IMG/VR virus record: IMGVR_UViG_3300030098_002339
Coordinates: 1-64,000 of that record
Length of the DNA: 64,000 bases
Source: a virus
Reading direction: 5' to 3' (one strand)
Shown: positions 1 to 8,191 of the stretch, piece after piece
How the letters are laid out: the number at the start of each line of letters is the position of its first letter
Numbering within the stretch: the stretch's first letter is position 1
Program-made: the position numbers and the translations under genes
The notes under the pieces: generated by a model
The model's database searches: none
What the model was told of the DNA's origin: nothing
Seen by the model: the letters and a program-made list of their open reading frames with translations, nothing else

Positions 1-77
1 AATTTAAATCGGTAAATGTTCCTGGAACGTTCTGGGAACATTACCAAAACATAAGGAGAACAAAATATGAACTATGG
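1..77. repeat. 77-bp exact direct repeat, copy 1
   Basis: Bases 1-77 are identical to 44176-44252; the first mismatch is at base 78 (a here, t there). The repeat covers the intergenic hairpin, the ribosome binding site (aaggaga) and the first codons of the following small gene. It begins inside what would be the stop codon of the gene before it, as judged from the second copy. Flanking coding sequence is clearly diverged between copies, so the exact identity stands out. Confidence 0.95.
11..45 (+). promoter_or_regulatory. hairpin before the tail block, copy 1
   Basis: Arms ggtaaatgttcc (11-22) and ggaacattacc (35-45) pair over 11 bases with one bulged A. The 12-base loop holds the 8-base palindrome gaacgttc. 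No T-run follows, so it is not a classical terminator. It lies between the head genes and the first tail gene. An mRNA processing or stability element, an attenuator or a protein site are all possible. Confidence 0.55.
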
Positions 78-342
78 ATTAAGGGAAGTTACTTTAGAAA
101 AAGTAGCAACATCAAACAGTTCTGCAGCTTCTGCGGCATTTGGAGAAAATGTAGAATATGTAAGAATTGTATCTGATACTGATTGTTGGATTACTTTTGC
201 TGCTTCACCTACTGCTACATCAAGCAAAACATTTTTACCTGCTAAAGAAATTGAAATTTGGAAAGTTTCTCCAGGCGAAAAAGTTGCTGCTATATTAGCA
301 TCTGGCACAGGAGCTATATATATATCACAATTATCTGAATAA
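67..342 (+). CDS. small neck/head-tail protein, copy 1
   Basis: 91 residues, preceded by a good ribosome binding site (aaggaga, about 9 bases upstream). Rich in Ser, Ala and Thr, with predicted beta-strand character and no membrane segment. It is the first gene of the tail block and overlaps the next gene by one base (taatg). The homologue at 44242-44520 is the same length within one residue and shares the MNYGLR start. Its position just before the adaptor suggests a head-surface or neck protein. No family recognised. Confidence 0.8.
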   Translation: MNYGLREVTLEKVATSNSSAASAAFGENVEYVRIVSDTDCWITFAASPTATSSKTFLPAKEIEIWKVSPGEKVAAILASGTGAIYISQLSE

Positions 343-680
343 TGGCAAAAGTCAGAGCAACAGAATGGAATGCTGATAATACCAAGACTAAATATATACA
401 AGAGTCTGATGGTAAATTAACAATTAATAATCAGCAAGATCTCAATCCTTTAATGAAAAGGAACAAAGAACTTTATAACTTAAACGATGGTTATACTGCT
501 TCTAGAGATATGAGAAGAGTTGCTAGTGTACCGCCTATTATATTACAAATATGGACAAAAGAATATAATGGTACACGTAATTGGTGGGCTTTACCAAAAG
601 AAACACAAAAAAAAATATTAACTAAGAAATTAAATTCTAGTGATTTTAGATATTTTAGAACCTCGGAAGGATCATTATAA
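342..680 (+). CDS. conserved neck protein, copy 1
   Basis: 112 residues, start overlapping the previous stop. Contains a well conserved central stretch (DGYTASRDMRR, then VPPIILQIW) and a tryptophan pair (NWWALP). The copy at 44520-44858 differs at 19 of 112 positions by my count. The position directly before the adaptor gene suggests a portal- or adaptor-associated virion component, but no named family is recognised. Confidence 0.8.
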   Translation: MAKVRATEWNADNTKTKYIQESDGKLTINNQQDLNPLMKRNKELYNLNDGYTASRDMRRVASVPPIILQIWTKEYNGTRNWWALPKETQKKILTKKLNSSDFRYFRTSEGSL

Positions 681-1351
681 TGGCATTAAATACTTACACA
701 TCATTAAAAACAGCTATAGCTAATTGGTTAAATCGAAGTGATTTGACGAATGAGATTGCTGATGATTTTATCAAATTAACTGAAGCTGATTTTAATTCAA
801 AATTAAGGATCAGACAAATGGAACAGATTGATACTGTTACTATTAATGCTGAAACTGTAACTGTACCAACTGGTTTTATTGGTGTTAGATCCTTTTATAT
901 TCTATCAGCTAGTACTAAATTTCCTTTAGAATATATTACACCACATAATATGTTTGAAATTAGAGGAGGTTCTAGAACTGGTAGACCTAGATCATATACA
1001 ATTGAGGCAGATAATGAAACCGAACACTTTAGATTTGGTCCTAGTCCTGATACTACTTATACTGGCTACTTATCATATTATAAAAACTTGGAATCTCTTA
1101 GCTCAAATAATGCCAATTCCAGCAATTATATTTTAAGTAATCATCCAGGTATTTATTTGTATGGTAGTCTTTACCATGCATCTAATTTTATTGGTGGAGT
1201 GGATCCAGACCAAAAAAGCAATTGGTTACAAATGTATATCGCAGCTCTTGAAAGATGCGAAAATAATGACAAACAAGATAATTATGGTGGAGCACCTGTT
1301 CAACAAAGAACAGATGTTCAAACTGATTTATCGTTTTATAGGAATAGATAA
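680..1351 (+). CDS. SU10-type phage adaptor protein, copy 1
   Basis: 223 residues. An N-terminal helical region (LKTAIANWLNRSDLT) is followed by a region with a phospholipid-like beta layout (GFIGVRSFYI, YITPHNMFEIRGG) and a C-terminal helix (WLQMYIAALERCENND). This resembles the adaptor proteins of SU10-like podoviruses that bind below the portal and join head to tail. One-base overlap with both neighbours. Near-identical copy at 44858-45529. The family call rests on motif layout and context. Confidence 0.75.
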   Translation: MALNTYTSLKTAIANWLNRSDLTNEIADDFIKLTEADFNSKLRIRQMEQIDTVTINAETVTVPTGFIGVRSFYILSASTKFPLEYITPHNMFEIRGGSRTGRPRSYTIEADNETEHFRFGPSPDTTYTGYLSYYKNLESLSSNNANSSNYILSNHPGIYLYGSLYHASNFIGGVDPDQKSNWLQMYIAALERCENNDKQDNYGGAPVQQRTDVQTDLSFYRNR

Positions 1352-2796
1352 TGCAAGTACCTTTTGGAGAATGGTTACCCGATATTCCAGATCATTTGAA
1401 TAAGGGAGCTACAACTGCAACTAATGTATTTCCTGCAGCTGTTAGTTACAAACCATTTAAAGCATCACAACAAAAATCAAACGCATTAGATAGTCAATGC
1501 TTTGGTGGATTTTCCACTAAAGATAATAGTGCAAACGTTTATACTTTTGCAGGTACTAAATCAAAATTATACAAATTATCTGGTGAAACATTTTCAGATG
1601 TTAGCCAAGCTAGTACAACATACAATGCAGGAGCTGATAACTTCTGGTCATTTTCTAATTTTGGAACAACAGTAGTTGCTTCTAATGGAGAAGATTCACC
1701 ACAAAAATTTGTAGTAGGAACTTCTAGTGCATTTGCAGATCTAGGTGGTTCTCCACCTATATTTACATTTTCTGCAGTTATTAGAGATTTCTTAGTAGTA
1801 GGAAGAATTAAAACAGTTAAAAACAGAGTACAATGGTCAGGTATTAATGATGTTGAAACTTGGACAGCTGGTACTAAACAATCTGATTATCAAGACTTAG
1901 CAGATGGTGGTGAAATAACTGGTATTGTAGGTGGTGAGTATGGTTATATATTTCAAGAAAACCAAATAACTCGTATGGACTATGTTGGAGGAACAACAGT
2001 ATTTAGATTTTCTGTTGTATCTAAAAACAGAGGTTCTATTTATGCTAAAGCAATAGCTCATGTAGGTAAACGAGTATTCTTTTATTCACAAGATGGTTTT
2101 TTTGAAATAGATGGTGAAAATGTTAAAGCAATAGGTCAGCATAAAGTTAATGATTATTTTAAAGATAACTTATCTGCTGGTTACCAACAAAATATTATAG
2201 CGGCAACAGATCCATTAAATCACTTAGCAGTTTGGTCATATCCTAGTACGGATGCTACAACAGGAGTCCAAGACAGATTATTAATTTATAATTATTCTGT
2301 TAATCGTTGGTCAGTTGTAGAAACAGCAGCTGAAATGATTTTTACACAATTTTCTGAAGCCTTTACAGTAGATACATTAGATACAGCATCTTCAAGTTTA
2401 GATAGTTTAACAGTATCTCTTGACTCCAGATATTGGCAAGGTGGTGTAGTTAATTTTGCAGGGTTTGATTCAGATCATAAACTTATTCAGTTTGATGGAT
2501 CTAATTTAGCAGCTACATTAGAAACAGGTGAAATAGAACCTGCACCAGGAGCACGAACTACTATTACTATGATAAGACCTTTAGTAGATGGAACGTCTAC
2601 TGCAAGAGTTACTAGCAGACTTAGATTAGCAGATAGCGGAACTAGCACAAGTTATTCTAGTTTACAAAGTAATGGAGATATTCCAGTTAGATCTTCTGGA
2701 AGGTATCATAAGATTGGAGTTGCTATATCAGCAGCTACAACATGGAATGATGCTCAAGGTATAGACTTAATAGCAATTAAATCAGGATTACGATGA
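1351..2796 (+). CDS. tail nozzle-like protein, copy 1
   Basis: 481 residues with beta-strand-rich sequence throughout. It starts MQVPFGEWLPDIPDHLN, typical of tubular tail/nozzle proteins of marine podoviruses, and contains repeated propeller-like strands (for example GGEYGYIFQENQITRMDYVGG). The adaptor gene comes immediately before it and the fibre gene after it, as expected for the nozzle of a short tail. Equal-length copy at 45529-46974. Its stop overlaps the next start (atga). A nozzle role is inference from context and composition. Confidence 0.75.
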   Translation: MQVPFGEWLPDIPDHLNKGATTATNVFPAAVSYKPFKASQQKSNALDSQCFGGFSTKDNSANVYTFAGTKSKLYKLSGETFSDVSQASTTYNAGADNFWSFSNFGTTVVASNGEDSPQKFVVGTSSAFADLGGSPPIFTFSAVIRDFLVVGRIKTVKNRVQWSGINDVETWTAGTKQSDYQDLADGGEITGIVGGEYGYIFQENQITRMDYVGGTTVFRFSVVSKNRGSIYAKAIAHVGKRVFFYSQDGFFEIDGENVKAIGQHKVNDYFKDNLSAGYQQNIIAATDPLNHLAVWSYPSTDATTGVQDRLLIYNYSVNRWSVVETAAEMIFTQFSEAFTVDTLDTASSSLDSLTVSLDSRYWQGGVVNFAGFDSDHKLIQFDGSNLAATLETGEIEPAPGARTTITMIRPLVDGTSTARVTSRLRLADSGTSTSYSSLQSNGDIPVRSSGRYHKIGVAISAATTWNDAQGIDLIAIKSGLR

Positions 2797-2942
2797 GTGA
2801 TACAATAGATATAGATAACATAAGATTTGCATTTTCAGAAACAGACTACTTCCAGCGTGAAGTAGAACGTTCTGTTAATGAATTAATATTAAAAAACAAC
2901 CAAGAAAATGACAAAACATTTATTTGGTTTATGGGAGGATAA
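2793..2942 (+). CDS. 49-residue acidic protein between nozzle and fibre, copy 1
   Basis: Starts at the ATG overlapping the nozzle stop (atga) and ends two bases before the fibre start. Sequence MSDTIDIDNIRFAFSETDYF... with an acidic amphipathic helix, ending TFIWFMGG. The last codons encode the ribosome binding site of the fibre gene (gggagg). The equivalent gene at 46971-47120 has the same length and almost the same protein, which supports it as real. Function unknown; a tail assembly or fibre-attachment peptide is possible. Confidence 0.75.
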   Translation: MSDTIDIDNIRFAFSETDYFQREVERSVNELILKNNQENDKTFIWFMGG

Positions 2943-2944
2943 TA

Positions 2945-5023
2945 ATGGCAGGATCATACGTAGGAAAATATGATACAACAGCTGCAAATAATACAGCTAC
3001 AGGAACAGGCTCGGTTAGTATAGCAGAAGGTATGTTACCTTCTAATGTTAACAATGCTATGAGAGATATCATGGCTGACATTAGGCAATGGTATAACTCG
3101 GCTGAATGGATTGAATATGGAGATGGAGCAGGAACATATACACCTGCTTATGCATCTGGTACAAGTTTTACAATTGCAAGTGCAGACGTTACATCTGCTT
3201 ATCACGTTGGCAGAAGAGTAAAAGCAGTTGGTTCTTCAACTGGAACAATTTACGGATCAATTACAGCAACAGCATTTTCAACTAATACAACAGTTACAGT
3301 TTCTTGGGATTCAGGTTCATTATCAAATGAATCTTTAACAATTTATATTGGTATTACAAGTGCAACAAACACTTCAATGCCAGAAACTCCATCTATTACT
3401 GGAGATTACACATTAGATGTATCTGGAGATATTGTATTAGATGCTGGTGGTGCTGATGTTGTTTTAAAAGATGATGGTACTCAATATGGTACTTTAACTA
3501 ACACTTCAGGAAATTTAATTATCAAATCTGGTAGTACAACAGCTTTAACATTTAGTGGAGCTAATGCTACCCTTGCTGGAGACTTAACAATTTCTGGTGA
3601 CGATTTAACTATGGGTACTAATACTTCAGGACATGTATTAGTAGCTGATGGTACAAACTTTAATCCAGTAGCAATTAGTGGTGATGTTACAATAGCTTCT
3701 AATGGAGCTGTAACAATTGGAAGTGGAACTGTTGAAACAGCTATGATTGCAGCTGATGCAATTACAGGAGCTAAAATTGCTGATGACGCAATTAATTCTG
3801 AACATTACACAGATGGAAGTATAGATACAGCTCATATAGCTGATTCACAAGTTACAGCAGATAAACTTGCAAGTAGTGCTGTTACTACAGCTAAAATAAA
3901 TGCTGACGCAGTAACAGGTGCTAAAATAGCAGATGATGCTATTAATAGTGAACACTACACAGATGCATCTATTGATACTGCACATATTGCAGATGATCAA
4001 GTAACTCAAGATAAAATAGCAGATGATGCTGTAGGTGCTGATCAATTAGCATCTAATGCTGTTGTTAACGCAAGTGTAGCATCTGGTGCTGCTATTGCAG
4101 ATTCAAAATTAGATACAATATCAACAGCTAACAAAGTTAGTTTAGCTGCATTAGATATAGATGGTGCTTCAGCTATTGGCGAAGCAGTTGTAGACGCTGA
4201 CTTATTTATAGTTGATAATGGTGCAGGCGGAACTAATAGAAAAGTTGCTGCTTCAGTATTAAAAACTTACGCACAAACTGGCGTATCTTCAGCAGCTGAT
4301 GATATTACAGTTGGTGATGCTGCTGTTACTATTGGTAATGGTAGTACATCTGCAGATATTACAATAGATTCAGGAGATGACATTGTTATTGATGCAGCTG
4401 GTGGAAATATAGAATTTAAAGATTCAGGTACACTTCAATTTACAATTGACATGGATGGCACAGCAGGTGTTCAAATTGTAAAACTTGGTGTTGATTCAGA
4501 TGATTTAGTTTTTCAACAATACGATGGTAATGAGGTTGTTCGTGTAGCTGATGATAGAAGATTATACTTTTATGACAAAGGTGGAGAATATATTTCATCT
4601 GATGGATCAGCTTTAACTTTAGCTTCTGGTGGAACAGCATTTGAATTACCAGCGGCAGACGGAAATGCAAACCAAGTTATTAAAACTGATGGATCTGGAA
4701 ATTTAGATTTCGTAGATATGTCAGGTGGAACATCTTGGCAAGCTATTCAAACTTCAGGGTTTACAGCAGCAGCTGGTAAAGGTTATCCTTGTAATACTAC
4801 AAGTGCAGCTTTTACAGTTACGCTTCCTGCTTCTCCAAGTTTAGGAGATGAAGTTACAGTTGTTGATTATGCAGGAACTGCTGATACAAATAATATTACA
4901 ATTGGAAGAAACTCAAAACCAATTCAAGGTGTTGCAGAAGATTTAACAGTAGCAACTGAAAGAGCTGCATTTACATTAGTCTTTGTTGATAACACTCATG
5001 GTTGGTTATTAAAAGATAAATAA
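2945..5023 (+). CDS. tail fibre with collagen-like/IADDAI repeats, copy 1
   Basis: 692 residues from the ATG that follows the ribosome binding site gggagg; an upstream in-frame ATG at 2924 is out of position for it. The N-terminal ~170 residues are nearly identical to the copy at 47124 and probably form the tail-attachment domain. The middle carries repeats such as GAKIADDAINSEHYTDGSID. The last ~90 residues (TLPASPSLGDEVTVVDYAG to the end) are conserved again. Typical trimeric fibre architecture. Attachment to the tail and host recognition are inferred. Confidence 0.8.
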   Translation: MAGSYVGKYDTTAANNTATGTGSVSIAEGMLPSNVNNAMRDIMADIRQWYNSAEWIEYGDGAGTYTPAYASGTSFTIASADVTSAYHVGRRVKAVGSSTGTIYGSITATAFSTNTTVTVSWDSGSLSNESLTIYIGITSATNTSMPETPSITGDYTLDVSGDIVLDAGGADVVLKDDGTQYGTLTNTSGNLIIKSGSTTALTFSGANATLAGDLTISGDDLTMGTNTSGHVLVADGTNFNPVAISGDVTIASNGAVTIGSGTVETAMIAADAITGAKIADDAINSEHYTDGSIDTAHIADSQVTADKLASSAVTTAKINADAVTGAKIADDAINSEHYTDASIDTAHIADDQVTQDKIADDAVGADQLASNAVVNASVASGAAIADSKLDTISTANKVSLAALDIDGASAIGEAVVDADLFIVDNGAGGTNRKVAASVLKTYAQTGVSSAADDITVGDAAVTIGNGSTSADITIDSGDDIVIDAAGGNIEFKDSGTLQFTIDMDGTAGVQIVKLGVDSDDLVFQQYDGNEVVRVADDRRLYFYDKGGEYISSDGSALTLASGGTAFELPAADGNANQVIKTDGSGNLDFVDMSGGTSWQAIQTSGFTAAAGKGYPCNTTSAAFTVTLPASPSLGDEVTVVDYAGTADTNNITIGRNSKPIQGVAEDLTVATERAAFTLVFVDNTHGWLLKDK
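3752..4051 (+). repeat. 150-bp (50-codon) tandem repeat inside fibre gene
   Basis: A unit encoding ADAITGAKIADDAINSEHYT starts at 3752 and recurs at 3902, 150 bases later, with synonymous changes. The next unit is only partly recognisable. The copy-2 fibre has no such repeat, so this is a difference in repeat content between the two alleles. Confidence 0.8.
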
Positions 5024-6012
5024 TGGCAACTTACAGAAAAGTCGGTGGCACTAGGGTTAAAACCTATAGTAGCGATCCCCCAACAGCATATCCATCAGCA
5101 TGGGAAGGTAATTTATATTACAATTCTTCTGATGGACAATTTAAGTTTCAAACTTTAGGTGCAGGATCTTGGTCAAGCGGTGGAACTATGAATTCTGGTA
5201 GAACAACTAAACAAAGTGCTGGAACTGGAAATGATAACGTAATAGTTGCTGGGGGTTACGATGCTTCTTCTTCACCACCAACTGCTCCTAGAACTTTATC
5301 TGAAAGTTACAATGGAACAGCTTGGACTGAAACTTCAGAAAATAATGATGGAAGACAATTTGGTGGTGGTTGTGGAACAAATACAGCTGCTATAATTATG
5401 GGAGGCGATCCAAGTTCTTTTTTAGGTGCAACTGAATCATGGAATGGTTCTAGTTGGTCAGAAGAAGCTGATTTAAATACAGGACGTAATCAAAATGAAG
5501 GATCTGGAACTTCTACAGCAGCATTATGTGTAGCTGGTGGAAATCCTGGAGCAGTTTCTAATGTAGAATCATGGAATGGAAGTGCTTGGACAGAAACATC
5601 AACTGATTTAAATACAGCAAAAAAATATGTGTGGGCAACTGGAAGTAATACAGCCTGTTTGGCTTCAGGAACTCCCGCAACTACAGAACAATTTAATGGC
5701 TCATCTTGGACAGAGGTTACAGAATCTACTACTGACCACCGCTCAGGTGCAGCTTCAGGAATATATACAGATTGTATAGTTTTTGGTGGAGATAATGGAC
5801 CAGGACAAGTAGCTAAAACAGAACAATGGAATGGTTCATCTTGGACTGAAGGTAATGATTTAGCAACAGCGAGATCATATCTTGGAGGATCAGGTAACAC
5901 TCCAAATTCAACAACAGCAATAGCTTTTGGTGGGTCAGGATTACCAGCTGAAACAGGTGCAACAGAAGAATGGGCATTAGGACACACACTTAAAAAGGTA
6001 ACAACAAGTTAA
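5023..6012 (+). CDS. kelch-like repeat protein, one propeller, copy 1
   Basis: 329 residues. After a short N-terminal segment (MATYRKVGGTRVKTY) and a collar (GNLYYNSSDGQFK) there are six repeats of about 45-50 residues with the pattern ESWNGSSWTE, then ADLNTGR, then TSTAALCVAGG. This looks like a six-bladed beta-propeller of kelch/galactose-oxidase type. It lies directly after the fibre gene (one-base overlap), suggesting a tail-tip adhesin that binds host surface sugars or proteins. Function inferred; the repeats are seen directly. Confidence 0.75.
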   Translation: MATYRKVGGTRVKTYSSDPPTAYPSAWEGNLYYNSSDGQFKFQTLGAGSWSSGGTMNSGRTTKQSAGTGNDNVIVAGGYDASSSPPTAPRTLSESYNGTAWTETSENNDGRQFGGGCGTNTAAIIMGGDPSSFLGATESWNGSSWSEEADLNTGRNQNEGSGTSTAALCVAGGNPGAVSNVESWNGSAWTETSTDLNTAKKYVWATGSNTACLASGTPATTEQFNGSSWTEVTESTTDHRSGAASGIYTDCIVFGGDNGPGQVAKTEQWNGSSWTEGNDLATARSYLGGSGNTPNSTTAIAFGGSGLPAETGATEEWALGHTLKKVTTS

Positions 6013-6032
6013 TAGAATTAAAGGAGGAAACT

Positions 6033-6338
6033 ATGGCATATAAATATACTGTTAAAGAAAACTGGGGTAAAAATTTTTTTACTCACGAAGAAAGAAAACA
6101 GATGTATCTTGCAGGTCATCCTGGTAATGTTTGGGTTGTTGATGACAATATCTTTGGCGATCAATGGATTGGCAAAATTGGCGGAACAACTAAAACTAAA
6201 GCAGAAGCTCAAGCTATTGTAGACGGTGAAATTGAAGACGCTCAAGATGCTTGGGATGCAAACAATGTTGATGGCGAATCATCAGATGAAAAAATTGCAA
6301 GACTTGGAGCTAAACCAGTTAAATACAATCTACCATAA
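6033..6338 (+). CDS. small protein among kelch genes, copy 1
   Basis: 101 residues with an unusually strong ribosome binding site (aaaggagg) ahead of the start. Central motif GHPGNVWVVDDNIFGDQWI, then a helical acidic C-terminal half (AEAQAIVDGEIEDAQDAW). The homologue at 52214-52507 also has a perfect aaggagg but lies after the second kelch gene, not the first. A fibre chaperone or small structural partner of the kelch proteins is possible. No family recognised. Confidence 0.75.
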   Translation: MAYKYTVKENWGKNFFTHEERKQMYLAGHPGNVWVVDDNIFGDQWIGKIGGTTKTKAEAQAIVDGEIEDAQDAWDANNVDGESSDEKIARLGAKPVKYNLP

Positions 6339-6349
6339 GGAATTAATTA

Positions 6350-8191
6350 ATGACTACCTATAAAGGTATAAAAGGATTAGGAATACAAAATGTAACTTCT
6401 GATGCTATTTCTTCTCAAATGGGAGGAGGTACATGGGCTTCTGGTGGAAGTTTAAATACAGATAGATGGGCTTTAGCTGGTGCAGGAACTCAAACTGCGG
6501 CTATTGCTATTAATGGACAAAATCCTAACGTAACTGATGTTGCAGAAACGTATGACGGAAGTAGTTGGACTGAAATAACAGAAAATAATACTGGAAGAAA
6601 TGTAGGAGCTGCTGCTGGAACTTCTACAGCTACTATATTTTTTGGTGGATATACAGGCACAGCATATACAGCAGACGCAGAAACTTGGAATGGAAGTTCT
6701 TGGACTGAAGGTACAAATTTAAATACTGCTAGAGGAGAAATGGGTGGTGCAGGACAAGCAAATACAGCAGCTTTAGCATTTGGTGGAGACACACCTGGTA
6801 GAACAGGAGCTACAGAAATTTGGAATGGTTCTTCGTGGACAGAATCAGGAGATTTATCAGTAGCAACAAAACATATAAAAGGAACAGGAACAAGTACTGC
6901 TGGTGTAGCAGTTGGAGGCACACATCCAGATAACTCAATAGTTGGAGATGTCGAAACTTTTAATGGTACTGCTTGGTCAGAAATAGCTGAAATAAATACT
7001 GCAAGATTTCAAACCGCTGCTTCAGGTACAACTACGTCAACTTTAGTTTTTGGAGGAATGAGTGCTGCTACTACAGCTACAGTTAATACGGAATCGTATG
7101 ATGGTTCTACATGGACTGAAGTTGCTAATTTAGCTACAGGAAGAGGATTTGTTGGCAGTATTTCTGGTAGTTCAGTTGCAGCTTCTGCTATATTTGGAGG
7201 AACAACTAATGCTGGTACTCCAGGAGATACAGCAGCTACAGAAGAATGGTCAGCACCCGCAACAATCAGACAATTTAATATAGGCGACATATACTATAAC
7301 GCAGACCCATCATCAGGTGTTATAAAATATGTTGGATATGGCACAGGAGCTTGGGCTTCTGGAGGAAATTTAAACACGCCAAGAAATGATTTAGATGGTT
7401 CAGGTTCATTAACAGCAGGACTTGCTTTTGGTGGAAATCCTGCAACAGGTGTAACTGAAGAATATAATGGAAGTGCATGGACAGAATCAGGAGATTTAAA
7501 CACATCCAGAAGGGCTATAGCAGGTTTTGGTACACAAACAGCTACAATAGCCTCATTTGGTGGAGAAAATCCTTATAACGATGAAACAGAACAATACAAT
7601 GGATCTACTTGGAGTGAGATAGCTGAAGTTAATACAGCAGGTGGTGGTTCACCTGGTGGTGCTGGAACAACTACAGCAGGTTTATTTTTTGGTAGAAGAA
7701 AAACTCCAGTTGCTACAAAAGGTGGAGAAACAGAATTATGGAATGGATCATCTTGGGCAGAACAATCAGATTTAAATACTGCTCGATGGGCAATAGGTGG
7801 ATTAGGAACTTCAACAGCTGCTTTAGCAATTGGTGGAGCACCCCCTCATTATGATACTGTAGAACAATGGAATGGATCTTCGTGGACTGAAATTGCTGAA
7901 ATTAACACAGCTAGAAGTCAGGGAGGTGCAGCAGGTACAACGACAGATGGTTTGTATTTTGTTGGAGAAGCAAGTCCAGGTCCTCAAAATATAACAGAAT
8001 CTTGGAATGGTACTGCTTGGACTGAAATAGCTGATGCATCAGCAGGTGCAGGTAAAGTTGCAGATTCTGACTCAAGTGCTAAAAGTGCTTTCTTTGCTGG
8101 TGGAGATGGTCCTCCAGGTAGTGCAGTAGCAACAACAGAAGAATGGAATGTACCAACAGCACTTCAAACACTAGCGAGTACAAACGCATGA
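6350..8191 (+). CDS. kelch-like repeat protein, two propellers, copy 1
   Basis: 613 residues. N-terminus MTTYKGIKGLGIQNV shares the short leader of the other kelch genes. Two runs of about six repeats (NGSSWTE, then LNTAR, then TAALAFGG) are separated near residue 310 by a linker with the collar motif GDIYYNADPSSGVIKYV. It therefore reads as two 6-bladed propellers in tandem, as if the 329-residue type had doubled. Start 12 bases after the previous stop. Host adhesin role inferred. Confidence 0.75.
   Translation: MTTYKGIKGLGIQNVTSDAISSQMGGGTWASGGSLNTDRWALAGAGTQTAAIAINGQNPNVTDVAETYDGSSWTEITENNTGRNVGAAAGTSTATIFFGGYTGTAYTADAETWNGSSWTEGTNLNTARGEMGGAGQANTAALAFGGDTPGRTGATEIWNGSSWTESGDLSVATKHIKGTGTSTAGVAVGGTHPDNSIVGDVETFNGTAWSEIAEINTARFQTAASGTTTSTLVFGGMSAATTATVNTESYDGSTWTEVANLATGRGFVGSISGSSVAASAIFGGTTNAGTPGDTAATEEWSAPATIRQFNIGDIYYNADPSSGVIKYVGYGTGAWASGGNLNTPRNDLDGSGSLTAGLAFGGNPATGVTEEYNGSAWTESGDLNTSRRAIAGFGTQTATIASFGGENPYNDETEQYNGSTWSEIAEVNTAGGGSPGGAGTTTAGLFFGRRKTPVATKGGETELWNGSSWAEQSDLNTARWAIGGLGTSTAALAIGGAPPHYDTVEQWNGSSWTEIAEINTARSQGGAAGTTTDGLYFVGEASPGPQNITESWNGTAWTEIADASAGAGKVADSDSSAKSAFFAGGDGPPGSAVATTEEWNVPTALQTLASTNA

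Noticed and set aside
5490-7503. Long antisense frames opposite the kelch genes (for example 5490-5987, 6490-6921, 7009-7290)
   Set aside because: They mirror the repeat codons of the kelch genes, have no ribosome binding sites and occur only because Ser/Thr/Gly/Ala codons leave the reverse frame open.
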